This document shows positions 27,224 to 35,100 of a stretch of DNA of 64,000 bases, in pieces. Positions within the stretch are counted from its first letter, which is position 1. The number at the start of each line of letters is the position of its first letter. A program made the translations under genes and the position numbers. Below the pieces are notes generated by a model. The model saw only the letters and a program-made list of their open reading frames with translations. It did not search any database and was not told the origin of the DNA. The stretch covers positions 124,001 through 188,000 of the forward strand of contig NZ_BAOS01000028.1 of NCBI RefSeq assembly GCF_002443295.1, written 5' to 3'. The stretch comes from Candidatus Scalindua japonica (GTDB taxonomy: Bacteria > Planctomycetota > Brocadiia > Brocadiales > Scalinduaceae).

Positions 27224-28589
27224 ATGAAGAAGCGAGATATGGGGAGTAAACAGATAAAACATTACAACAAAGTATCTATCCACAGGATACTGGCCACAAG
27301 GCTTGCTATAGCAGGTATAATAATCTCTTTTATCCTTGGAGTAGCAGTACTACTCATAGAACGTAATAAGGTTGGTGAGGTAGTACTCGACCGTGCACTT
27401 CAGGCAACCGTTCATTTTAATGCAGAAGCTGGTTCTTTACTGGACGAACCCGGCTTGCCAGACCACGAGGGAATACAGCGCGTACTTGATAATGTTATTT
27501 CGCGAGGTGTGAAGCTACGCAACAGTCGTTATGGAAAGGTAGGACATTCTGTCTTTATTGATATCTTTGATCTTGATCAGAACAAAGTAGCAAAATTTCT
27601 TGATAGTAACCATGAAAATATTAAAACGGTTGAGACACATATGCATTCCTCTCAATCACCGCTTTCTTATAATAAGGATTGGTATGATCTAATCAGGATC
27701 AAAGGAAATCCTTATATTAAATTCGGCGTGCCTCTTACTAACAGCAATGGAGAAAAAGTTGCTAATATAGTAGGAGCGTTTGCTGTCTCCTCAGAAGTAG
27801 TAGCAGACTTTAGATGCAGAGCTTTAAAGACTACCTTAATCATCATCTCTATTGTTCTTGTAACAACCGGACTGTTATATCCAGTAATAATTAAATTAAT
27901 GAATAGACTTACCAGGCTGAATTACAGACTTTTAGATTCACAATTGGAAACTCTCAAGGTCTTGGGAAGTGCAATCGCGACACGTGATTGCGATACTGAT
28001 GCGCATAACTACCGTGTAGTAATTTACTCTGTGCGACTTGCAGAAGCTGCTGGACTCGATAAGAACAATATTCGAACCTTGATTAAGGGCGCTTTTTCAT
28101 GATGTAGGAAAGATTGGCATAGCTGATAATATTCTTCTTAAACCCGGTAATCTTACAGACAGTGAATTCGATATCATGAAAAGCCACGTCACACAGGGTC
28201 TACAAATATTAGAGCAGTCAGAATGGTTGAAGGATGCTGGAGAAGTCGTTGGCAGTCCCCATGAAAAGCTGAATGGCGATGGCTATCTTAATGGACTTAG
28301 CGGAGGAAGTATTCCTTTTACAGCCAGAATATTTTCCATTGCAGATGTTTTTGATGCATTGTGTTCCAGACGCCCATATAAGGAACCTTTTACATTTGAA
28401 GAGACAATGAAGATAATCCGTGAGAACACTGGAAACCATTTTGATTCAGTGTTAATAGATATTTTTTGTACTATTGCCAGATCACTCTATGAAGATTATG
28501 CTGGCCGTGAAGATGATGTTATTAAAATAGAAGTTGATAGAATAATTCAAAAATATTTTCTAGGGAACAATAATATAATATTAGACTAA
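27224..28589 (+). pseudogene. HD-GYP-type sensor protein, frameshifted in the HD motif
   Basis: The first frame (27224-28102) encodes a membrane helix, a periplasmic sensor domain and a second helix. It then enters an HD-GYP domain (LGSAIATRDCDTDAHNYRV). At about 28096 the expected ...GAFLHDVGKIGIAD is broken: GGCGCTTTTTCATGATGTAGG lacks two bases, and the domain continues in another frame to 28589 (HDVGKIGIADNILLKPG, KSHVTQG). Other key positions are also degenerate: the usual HHE is PHE and GYP is GYL (SPHEKLNGDGYLNG). HD-GYP proteins normally hydrolyse cyclic di-GMP. Here the break falls on the HD metal ligands, so the gene is very likely dead. Confidence 0.8.
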
Positions 28590-28598
28590 CATTAAATA

Positions 28599-29095
28599 AT
28601 ACAACGCATACTTGATAATTTAATTTCGCGAGGTTTGAAGCTACGTAACTGTCGTTATACCAGGGTAGGTCATTCAGTAATTGTCAATATATTTGATCTT
28701 GACCGGAATAAAATTGCAAAATACCTGGACAATGACCATGAAAATATTAGAGCGGTCGAGACCATATGCATACATCTGAATCACCGATTCCTCTTAATCA
28801 GAATTGGTATAATATAATCAGGGTTAACGGAACTCCATATATTTTATACGGTGTTCCACTCACTAACAGCAGTGGAGAAAAAGTTTCTTATGTGGAAGGC
28901 GTTTTTGCGGTAAGTTATTTGAACCATTTTTTACTACGGAGCCAGAAGGTATGGGAACAGGACTTGGTCTGTCGGTAACAAGAAATATTATTGATCTACA
29001 TAAGGCTGCTATTAATATTACGAATCGAAAAGCTGGCGGTAACAGATGTGTCTATAAATATCGTTCCTGTAACAATCTCAAAATAAGTGAAAAAT
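28599..29095 (+). pseudogene. chimeric remnant: duplicated sensor domain joined to a histidine-kinase tail
   Basis: Bases 28599-28912 repeat, with divergence and a frameshift near 28765, the sensor-domain coding region of the preceding gene (27472-27785). Shared stretches include TAGTCGTTAT-like, GAAAATATTA and CTAACAGCA...GGAGAAAAAGTT runs. From about 28913 the frame becomes KLFEPFFTTEPEGMGTGLGL, the ATP-lid and G2 box of a sensor histidine kinase, and it ends after another frameshift near 29040. It looks like a paralogous sensor kinase that lost its middle part by deletion. Confidence 0.7.
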
Positions 29096-29099
29096 AAAT

Positions 29100-29160
29100 T
29101 GTAGGGCTCGTTTCCCAAACGAGTCTGATAATAAGGGTTGTTTGGGAAACAGCCCCTACA
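29100..29160. repeat. MITE/REP-like repeat, copy 2
   Basis: A 61-bp element of two small hairpins back to back (CTCGTTT-CCC-AAACGAG, then GTTGTTT-GGG-AAACAGC), bounded by TGTAGGGCTCGTTTCCC and, on the other strand, TGTAGGGGCTGTTTCCC. The ends match those of the element at 2029-2143, in inverse orientation. It lies just upstream of the first LssY-C lipoprotein gene. Confidence 0.7.
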
Positions 29161-29207
29161 GTATAAACATGTATAATTCTAATTATGCAATAATTATGGA
29201 TGAAATA

Positions 29208-30518
29208 ATGATGACAAAAAAAGTTCGAGTTACAGCAGTGTTTGGACTCCTGACTTTATTGATAGTGTGGCTTCCTGCCTGTCAAACATACAATCCGACA
29301 CCGTTGGAAGAAGTATCCTTCCTCCAACGCTCACAGACTAAGGCCGTTGGAGGATTAACGGTGACTGCGGCAGTTCTCTCACATGAGGAGAGCGAGCAGA
29401 TATTCGGCAGGCCGCTGGCAGAGAAGGGGATCCAGCCGGTTTGGCTGGAGATTAAAAATGGTGAAGAATTACCGTATTTCCTCATCTCCCGGTCACTCGA
29501 TCCAACATATTTTTCCGCGTCCGAAGTGGCATATATGCACAGGGTGGCAGGCAAAAAAACAAATAAGAGAATTGCTGATGATTACAGAAAACTGGCCATT
29601 GATATCCGCATACCTTCGGGGGAGACAATGTCAGGTTTTGTATTTGCGCGGTTTGATCTAGGAACAAAGGTTGTTCCTGTTGTCCTGTTCGGGCCGCAGC
29701 AGGTCAGGTCAGTTGTTTTCTACATTCCTGTTACCGGTTTTAAAGGCGAAGATAAAGATATTGATATTGACAATCTTTATAAGCAGGGTCAGATTGTCAT
29801 GTTTGAAGAAGAGGAAACATTTCGAACAAAGCTTGCCGGTTTCCAATGCTGTTCACGTGACGAAAGTGATAGTAACGATAATGTACCTCTCAATGTTGTA
29901 TTGATTGGAAATCGCAATGTGATACATGATACACTCTCCAGGGCTGGATGGAAGAAACCCGGAGCTTTCTCGTTTTCAACATCGCTTAAAACAGCAGAAG
30001 CTTTCTTTTCGGGTGAGTTTCCGCTAAGTATACCAGCCACACCGCAATATCTCTTCGGCCGTGAACAGGATATATCACTACATAAAGGACGTGACAGCTT
30101 ACACAATCGTAACCGTCTGAACCTCTGGCTCTCCCCATGGATATTCAAAGGTCAGAACGTATGGATTGGTAATATCAGCCGTGATATTGGTATTAAACGA
30201 AAGCACAAATCATTGAACCTTGCAAACAAAATTGACCCGGATATTGACAATGCTTATTATTACCTTTTTATGGATGTTATGATGGTTCAGGGACTAGCTA
30301 AATTTGGGGTCGTCAAAGGCATGGGTAAATCCTCACCGGGAACCCCGGGAAAAACATTGTCTGGCAACCCGTACTGGACTGAAGGCAAACGTGCAGTACT
30401 ACTCTTGTCAGATGATCGAATAGCCATGAACAAGGTTGATTTTTTTAATTGGGATTTTGCCAAAAGTGTAAAAGCGGCGATACAAAAACTGGAACAGAAA
30501 TATACAGAGAAAGAATAA
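29208..30518 (+). CDS. LssY C-terminal-domain lipoprotein, copy 1
   Basis: Predicted lipoprotein of 436 residues. The signal segment ends WLPAC (lipidated Cys at about 25). A conserved N-terminal domain (LTVTAAVLSHEESEQIFGRP) is followed from about residue 240 by a region resembling the LssY C-terminal domain (PLNVVLIGNRNVIHDTLSRA, then LNLWLSPWIFKGQNVWIGNI and SRDIG). The start is set at the ATG at 29208. The frame is open from 29142, but those codons lie in the repeat and spacer; 29196 and 29211 are alternatives. The stop overlaps the start of a paralogue (TAATG), so the two are cotranslated. LssY relatives are linked to membrane lipid processing or type II export, but the function is not established. 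Confidence 0.75.
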   Translation: MMTKKVRVTAVFGLLTLLIVWLPACQTYNPTPLEEVSFLQRSQTKAVGGLTVTAAVLSHEESEQIFGRPLAEKGIQPVWLEIKNGEELPYFLISRSLDPTYFSASEVAYMHRVAGKKTNKRIADDYRKLAIDIRIPSGETMSGFVFARFDLGTKVVPVVLFGPQQVRSVVFYIPVTGFKGEDKDIDIDNLYKQGQIVMFEEEETFRTKLAGFQCCSRDESDSNDNVPLNVVLIGNRNVIHDTLSRAGWKKPGAFSFSTSLKTAEAFFSGEFPLSIPATPQYLFGREQDISLHKGRDSLHNRNRLNLWLSPWIFKGQNVWIGNISRDIGIKRKHKSLNLANKIDPDIDNAYYYLFMDVMMVQGLAKFGVVKGMGKSSPGTPGKTLSGNPYWTEGKRAVLLLSDDRIAMNKVDFFNWDFAKSVKAAIQKLEQKYTEKE

Positions 30519-31846
30519 TGTCAATGAAGTTTGTACAAATAGAAATTACAATACAAAGTTTGACGGCTGTTATTATGCTTGTTCTGATTTCTGCCTGCGG
30601 AACATATAATCCAATACCTATTAATGAAGTAAATTTTCATCAACGCTCACAGACTAAGAAAGTTGGCAAGTTGACGGTGACAGCATCGGTGCTATCACCC
30701 AAAGAGAGCAAACAGATATTCGGCAGACCGCTGGCAAAGAAAGGGATCCAGCCCGTATGGCTGGAGATTATAAATAACGAAGATACCCCGTTTGCCATTA
30801 TCGTTATAGCTATTGACCCAAAATACTTTTCTTCCACAGAGGCGGCAGAAATTAATAGGGTGTCGGATAAAGACAAAAATAAGCAAATGGAAGAGGATTA
30901 CAGAAAGTTGGCCCTTGACATACTCATAAATCCGGGGGAAACAGAGTCAGGTTTTGTATTTACAAACCTCGGTTTTGGCACCAAGGTAGTGCCAGTTGTC
31001 ATGTTTGGCCCGAAGCAGGTCAGAACAGTTGTTTTCTACATACCTGTACCTGGCATTAAGGCCGACCATATGCGCGTTAATTTTGATGATCTATACCAAC
31101 CGGAGGAATTCATTAAATTTGATAAAGAAGAGGATTTTCGCGCAAAACTCTTTGATTTCCAATGCTGTGCACGAAACGAGAAGGATACCAAAGACGGTGA
31201 TCCTCTTAATATTGTACTGGTCGGAAGGCCGGATTTGATATACGGTGCTCTTGCTCGTGCCGGATGGGACGAAACAGAAGCAGTCACATTTTCTACCGGC
31301 TTAAAGATGGCAAAGGCATTCATTACGGGCAATATGTACTTGAACGCCCCGATCAGTCCCCAATATGTATTTGGCAGGGCTCAAGATATTGCTCTCCAGA
31401 AGGGGCGAGATTCTGTTAATGAGCGTAACCATATGCGTCTCTGGCTTACGCCATGGATCTTCTGTGGTATGTCTGTCTGGATTGGACAAATAAGCCGCGA
31501 TATAGGTATTCGGATGACAACAGGCGTATGGAACCTTACGACTCATGCGGTTGACCCGGAAGTGGACGACGCTCGCGACTATCTGATAATGGACGTCATG
31601 GCTGTACAGGGCCTAACTAAGCTGGGTATGGTTGAAGGTGTTGGTGCTGCCACACCTGAAAAACCCCGTGAAATTATCCTCGGAGACCAGTACTGGACGG
31701 ATGGGCTTCGTGCAGTGATGCTTTTTTCGGAGGAACCGGTGGCTATGGACGAGATTGAATTCTTCATTTGGGATTTTCGCTTAAAAGAGGCAAAAGAGAT
31801 TATTGAAAAGCTGCAAGAGGAATCTGCTTCAAGGAATTTTGAATGA
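30518..31846 (+). CDS. LssY C-terminal-domain lipoprotein, copy 2
   Basis: Paralogue of the preceding gene, 442 residues, with the same layout: a lipoprotein signal ending LISAC, then LTVTASVLSPKESKQIFGRP, and a C-terminal PLNIVLVGRPDLIYGALARA...LWLTPWIFCGMSVWIGQI region. The two agree strongly over the whole length, so this is a tandem duplication of the entire gene. The frame is open from 30449, but the start is placed at the ATG at 30518. That ATG shares one base with the upstream stop and leaves a signal peptide at the N-terminus. The role is unknown; the pairing suggests a heteromeric or dosage function. Confidence 0.75.
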   Translation: MSMKFVQIEITIQSLTAVIMLVLISACGTYNPIPINEVNFHQRSQTKKVGKLTVTASVLSPKESKQIFGRPLAKKGIQPVWLEIINNEDTPFAIIVIAIDPKYFSSTEAAEINRVSDKDKNKQMEEDYRKLALDILINPGETESGFVFTNLGFGTKVVPVVMFGPKQVRTVVFYIPVPGIKADHMRVNFDDLYQPEEFIKFDKEEDFRAKLFDFQCCARNEKDTKDGDPLNIVLVGRPDLIYGALARAGWDETEAVTFSTGLKMAKAFITGNMYLNAPISPQYVFGRAQDIALQKGRDSVNERNHMRLWLTPWIFCGMSVWIGQISRDIGIRMTTGVWNLTTHAVDPEVDDARDYLIMDVMAVQGLTKLGMVEGVGAATPEKPREIILGDQYWTDGLRAVMLFSEEPVAMDEIEFFIWDFRLKEAKEIIEKLQEESASRNFE

Positions 31847-31967
31847 GGTATTCTTTTGTTTGATGTCCCTGTTTGTTTGACTTATAACTGCCGACAATAG
31901 CATGACACATTCTATCAGAACATATAGCTGATCAATTGAAACTGCTGGACGATGATGTGTTTATATG

Positions 31968-32585
31968 CTACTTAATCTGTTTTTCTCTACTCATTGATTG
32001 TGCAATGTGAATACCGACCAATCTTGCAATCAGTATGGCTATATAAAGCTGTCCTGTAACAGCCTCAAGAAATGAGAAGGTATTTGCCAGATCCGTTGTG
32101 GGAGTTATATCTCCGTAACCCAGTGTTGTGATAGTAACAAAACTGTAGTAAATATAAAGGCGTCTGCCTGCCTCGATTTGAGCTTGTCCTGTGGCAAAAG
32201 ATCCCGGGTGAATACTCTCAACAACTGAATAAACGAACGCCCACATTATGGCAATGAGCAGATAAACAACAATTGACGCATAGATAACATTGATTGTAAC
32301 TTCGCGTTCGTTGAATATGAAAGACAGGATAACTACTATCAGAAAAACCAGAAATGCTATTACAAAGCAATCTCCCACGAAAATCAGAAAAGGTATATCT
32401 ACAAATCGGTTTAGCCAGATTGAGACGAGCATTGGCAAGGCAAGCGATGCAGCAATGATGGCAATATAGGTTTTCCTGCTTGCAGCGTAGGTTCCGAATA
32501 TCAAGGTAGTCGTAAAAAATACATCCATCAGGACACGAATACCTATAAAGTCCTTAAAGATGGGTGAGATAACCAGCAGGCACAA
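31968..32585 (-). CDS. two-TM potassium channel family protein
   Basis: Membrane protein with about four N-terminal hydrophobic helices and a C-terminal pore module. The pore helix and selectivity filter TTLGYGD lie at residues 153-159, and a last helix (GQLYIAILIARLVGIHIAQS) follows. It likely conducts K+ across the inner membrane; no cytoplasmic RCK domain is present. The 205-residue frame begins at a TTG. Protein-like sequence FKDRFLFLLIS continues in frame upstream with no ATG before a stop near 32675. The true start may be another rare codon, for example an ATT a few bases after a GAGGG at about 32655-32660. Confidence 0.82.
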   Translation of the reverse strand: MCLLVISPIFKDFIGIRVLMDVFFTTTLIFGTYAASRKTYIAIIAASLALPMLVSIWLNRFVDIPFLIFVGDCFVIAFLVFLIVVILSFIFNEREVTINVIYASIVVYLLIAIMWAFVYSVVESIHPGSFATGQAQIEAGRRLYIYYSFVTITTLGYGDITPTTDLANTFSFLEAVTGQLYIAILIARLVGIHIAQSMSREKQIK

Positions 32586-33109
32586 TATAGAGATGAGGAG
32601 AAAAAGGAATCTATCTTTGAAACAGGTTTGTCTTAGCGAATTATTAATATTGTCCCTCGCAAATATTCATAAGTGTTGATTTGGCTGACAATTATAATGG
32701 TACACCTTTAAATTACCAAGAACCATAAATACCTTTCTTGCTGATTTTTTAATGAGACGTTTCAAAAACTTTATGAGAGTATCAAAATTTATTTTATTCT
32801 CATATACCATCAACTCACTTTGCCTTGATTCGTAACGGTAGAGATCAAATCGACCCGTTTACACTTGGGGTGAAGACGAATTGCTTGGCTGCGTGTTTGC
32901 TGCTGTTCTTCTGTTGTTAGTTTTCTTGCATCGGTTTTTTTCATGCAGAAGTTGTAATATATTTGGATAGTATATTCACGTATTTAATTGCCGAGTTAAT
33001 ATGCCGGGATTTTCAGTTAATTAACAAATGACTCTAAGTTCTTTATCAGCTTTGCGGCGCTTTTTGTTCGAGGATCGATAAAATGCTAAAGAAATTATTT
33101 ACACCACTT
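32586..33109. other. intergenic region without recognised features
   Basis: Apart from a possible N-terminal extension of the channel gene at its left end, I see no ORF with a ribosome binding site and no repeat in this 520-bp A+T-rich stretch. Confidence 0.4.
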
Positions 33110-33490
33110 CTACGGTTTCTGTTTCACTTCAATTAAGTTACCGGAAAAGTCTTTGAGAAAGTAGACGGTCTTATCCTTATATTTCCCGATGATGACATTT
33201 GCATCAAACTGCTTTGCCTTTCCCGTAAGATTTGACAGACTATCTACCATTATAGCGAAATGGGTGAAATTGGGATTTTCAGGTTGAAAATCCGATACGA
33301 ATACCTCGATCTTTATCCCCTCGCCTTCGACAACCAGGACCTTGATCTCTTTGTCAACAGAAAACAGCTGCTGTGAAAGTTCCGATGGCAGGAGAATCTC
33401 TCTTGTCTTTTTGAGACCAAGAAAATCCACATAAAACTTCAGCGCCTGCTCTTCGTTCTTATTAATGATACCAACGTGATTTAATTCCAT
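33110..33490 (-). CDS. VOC-family (glyoxalase-fold) protein
   Basis: A 126-residue protein of the vicinal oxygen chelate superfamily, with paired beta-alpha-beta-beta-beta units. Seen: NHVGIINKNEEQALKFYVDFLGL at the N-terminus, THFAIMVDSL in the middle, and the YFLKDFSGNLIEVKQ ending. The His and Glu positions expected for metal binding are present (His5 and His in FTHFA; Glu near the end). The closest remembered relatives are methylmalonyl-CoA epimerase and glyoxalase-like lyases, but the protein is short. The frame opens at 33517, but the ATG at 33490 gives the family start MELNHVGI. The substrate is unknown. Confidence 0.8.
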   Translation of the reverse strand: MELNHVGIINKNEEQALKFYVDFLGLKKTREILLPSELSQQLFSVDKEIKVLVVEGEGIKIEVFVSDFQPENPNFTHFAIMVDSLSNLTGKAKQFDANVIIGKYKDKTVYFLKDFSGNLIEVKQKP

Positions 33491-33741
33491 GGAATATTTT
33501 AACTGGTAACAATCCAATATGCAAGTCTAAGATTCAAAGCAAAATGGTAGTAGCAGGTGGGTGGCATGGACAATCAATCTTTGGCTTGACCGTGTTTGTT
33601 AACTCTTCATAGAACCTGACACTTGTTTTCTGTATTGTCTGAAAGCGGTTTAAACATACGAATTGCATATGTATTTCGTTTAATCTCTTTTTTTAAGGAT
33701 TCAAGTCGTTACAATCCGTATTCATTTTTCTGGCTCATTGA

Positions 33742-33897
33742 TTAAGAGGATTTGGTCGGAATATGGAACGTTGCTTCAAATATTGCGGAAAATAACACCA
33801 GAGCAATTATTCCCAAAATGTGCCACCCATTGATTAGCAAATTTGTTACGGATGCTACTATTCCAATCATACCTATGATCTTTATTTTCCCTTTCAT
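33742..33897 (-). CDS. small membrane protein (51 residues)
   Basis: A short ORF with a perfect Shine-Dalgarno: CTAAGGAGGAATA directly before the ATG. It encodes a basic N-terminus (MKGKIKIIGM) and two hydrophobic stretches (residues about 7-22 and 27-41), then ends TFHIPTKSS. I recognise no family. The strength of the ribosome binding site and the membrane-like pattern make it likely real. It is upstream of the VOC gene on the same strand, about 250 bp away. Confidence 0.6.
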   Translation of the reverse strand: MKGKIKIIGMIGIVASVTNLLINGWHILGIIALVLFSAIFEATFHIPTKSS

Positions 33898-33970
33898 TAT
33901 TCCTCCTTAGATACTTTTGCCTAAGAATAACCCAGAACTACAGGAATTGCAATATGAAAGATTATTGGCA

Positions 33971-34020
33971 AATTGCTTGCCCGAAAGACAGGTCAGGCGG
34001 GTACGAATTGGCACTAAAAG
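33971..34020. repeat. dispersed 50-bp repeat, copy A
   Basis: Contains CTTGCCCGAAAGACAGGTCA followed by GGCGGGTACGAATTGG. Copy B is on the other strand at 43470-43519, with 45 of 50 positions identical. It overlaps a spurious ORF. Confidence 0.7.
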
Positions 34021-34108
34021 AGAAAAGATTTACCGCTCCCCGGACAAAAGGCGCCGAGGACAAGGAGGCGCGAAAGACGCAAAGAGAAGATGTAAGAGAA
34101 ATTTAGTT
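34005..34108. repeat. direct repeat left of the toxin-antitoxin pair
   Basis: A segment containing GAATTGGCACTAAAAG and ACCGCTCCCCGGACAAAAGG (34032-34051). A diverged copy in the same orientation lies at 34730-34820; their best-conserved 24 bp agree at 22 positions. The two copies bracket the yafQ-dinJ module. Confidence 0.6.
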
Positions 34109-34372
34109 AAAGAGGTCTGAGTGTGTTCCGGTCCTTTCAAATATTATCTCTTCTTCTGTAGTTTTATAAATTAAGAGCCAGTCTGCTTCGACATGACACT
34201 CTCGTCTACCTTTATAGTAACCGACGAGTTTGTGGTCTCTATACCTGGCATCAAGAGGAATTCCATTTACAAGATCATGCATTATGTTCTTGATCTTATT
34301 TGATGACTTTCCACGGTTCTGCATCTTTTTCAGGTCTTTTGCAAATTGCCTTGTGTATACTGGAGTTAACAT
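34103..34372 (-). CDS. yafQ: YafQ-family type II toxin (mRNA endoribonuclease)
   Basis: RelE-superfamily ribosome-dependent mRNA interferase of 89 residues. The residues known to matter in E. coli YafQ (His50, His63, Asp67, Trp68, Arg83, His87, Phe91) are all present with a constant offset of three: His47, His60, Asp64, Trp65, Arg80, His84, Phe88 (CHVEADWLLIYK; ERTGTHSDLF). The toxin should therefore be catalytically competent. Its ATG shares one base with the antitoxin stop (TGATG), the usual coupled order with the antitoxin first. Cleavage would be held in check by the DinJ-like partner. Confidence 0.93.
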   Translation of the reverse strand: MLTPVYTRQFAKDLKKMQNRGKSSNKIKNIMHDLVNGIPLDARYRDHKLVGYYKGRRECHVEADWLLIYKTTEEEIIFERTGTHSDLFN

Positions 34373-34638
34373 CAGATTCCCAATTTCTTGAACATATCAT
34401 TGGCATCCTCACAGCGTACAAGATTCTTGCCGGTATCAGTATCTTTTAAGACCTTTCCTGTTACTTTATTGGGAACAACTGCATCAAAAGGTAAACCGTT
34501 TCTCAATTTGACCTGTTTGTAAAAAAGGTTAATTGCCTCAGTCGTGGATAATCCTAATTTTTCAAAAAGAGTCTCAACCTCTTTCTTCAATGACGGATTA
34601 ATTCGTGCTCTTACTGTTGCAGTTTTAGTCTTGCTCAT
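34372..34638 (-). CDS. dinJ: DinJ/RelB-family antitoxin
   Basis: Antitoxin of the YafQ-DinJ pair, 88 residues. The N-terminal ribbon-helix-helix (TATVRARINPSLKKEVETLF, then EKLGLSTTEAINLFYKQV) both dimerises and binds the operator. The C-terminal tail, expected to wrap the toxin, ends ANDMFKKLGI. It is first in the operon and overlaps yafQ by one base. Autoregulation by the toxin-antitoxin complex is usual for the family; no clear operator palindrome was identified here. Confidence 0.92.
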   Translation of the reverse strand: MSKTKTATVRARINPSLKKEVETLFEKLGLSTTEAINLFYKQVKLRNGLPFDAVVPNKVTGKVLKDTDTGKNLVRCEDANDMFKKLGI

Positions 34639-34729
34639 TTTTCTACACTCCTTTATTATAACTAAAGTTTATCCAGCATAGCCCAATTGAGCTACAAATG
34701 CAATATAATAGATTAGACACAAACTCCAT

Positions 34730-34820
34730 GAATTGACACTGAAGGGAAAAGTAAAATAAAAACTCACCGCTCGCCGGACAAAAGGAGCCAAGAGCTCAAA
34801 TGAAAGAATAAGGAGAACTT
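34730..34820. repeat. direct repeat right of the toxin-antitoxin pair
   Basis: Diverged copy of 34005-34108 in the same orientation: GAATTGACACTGAAGGG, then ACCGCTCGCCGGACAAAAGG at 34766-34785, then an AGGAGAACTTTAG end corresponding to AGAGAAATTTAG on the left. It ends about 180 bp after the antitoxin start. The remaining spacer to 35100 shows nothing else. Confidence 0.55.
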
Positions 34821-35100
34821 TAGCCACAGATTTTTATTTACAGGCTCAAGAGAGAGAAGAAAGATATTAGTATTTTAGCCGCCTCCAGAATGTATGTCGG
34901 GCTGGCAAATGGTTGTTCGGGCAAGTACGAAATACTATTTAAGGATTATTGAATTCAAGAATTGGAAAGCTAAACCCTGAACCGTAACAGTCCAGGGCAG
35001 GCAGGATACTAAAAATTTCTTATATTCCAATCTACTTCTACATAACATGATTACCTTATTGGAACAGGAGAATCGACAATCGACTCTTATCTCTATTTAA

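Noticed and set aside
33917-34120. Open frame encoding a basic 67-residue protein
   Set aside because: It consists of two repeat sequences found elsewhere in the window, has no ribosome binding site and is Lys/Arg-biased without domain pattern.
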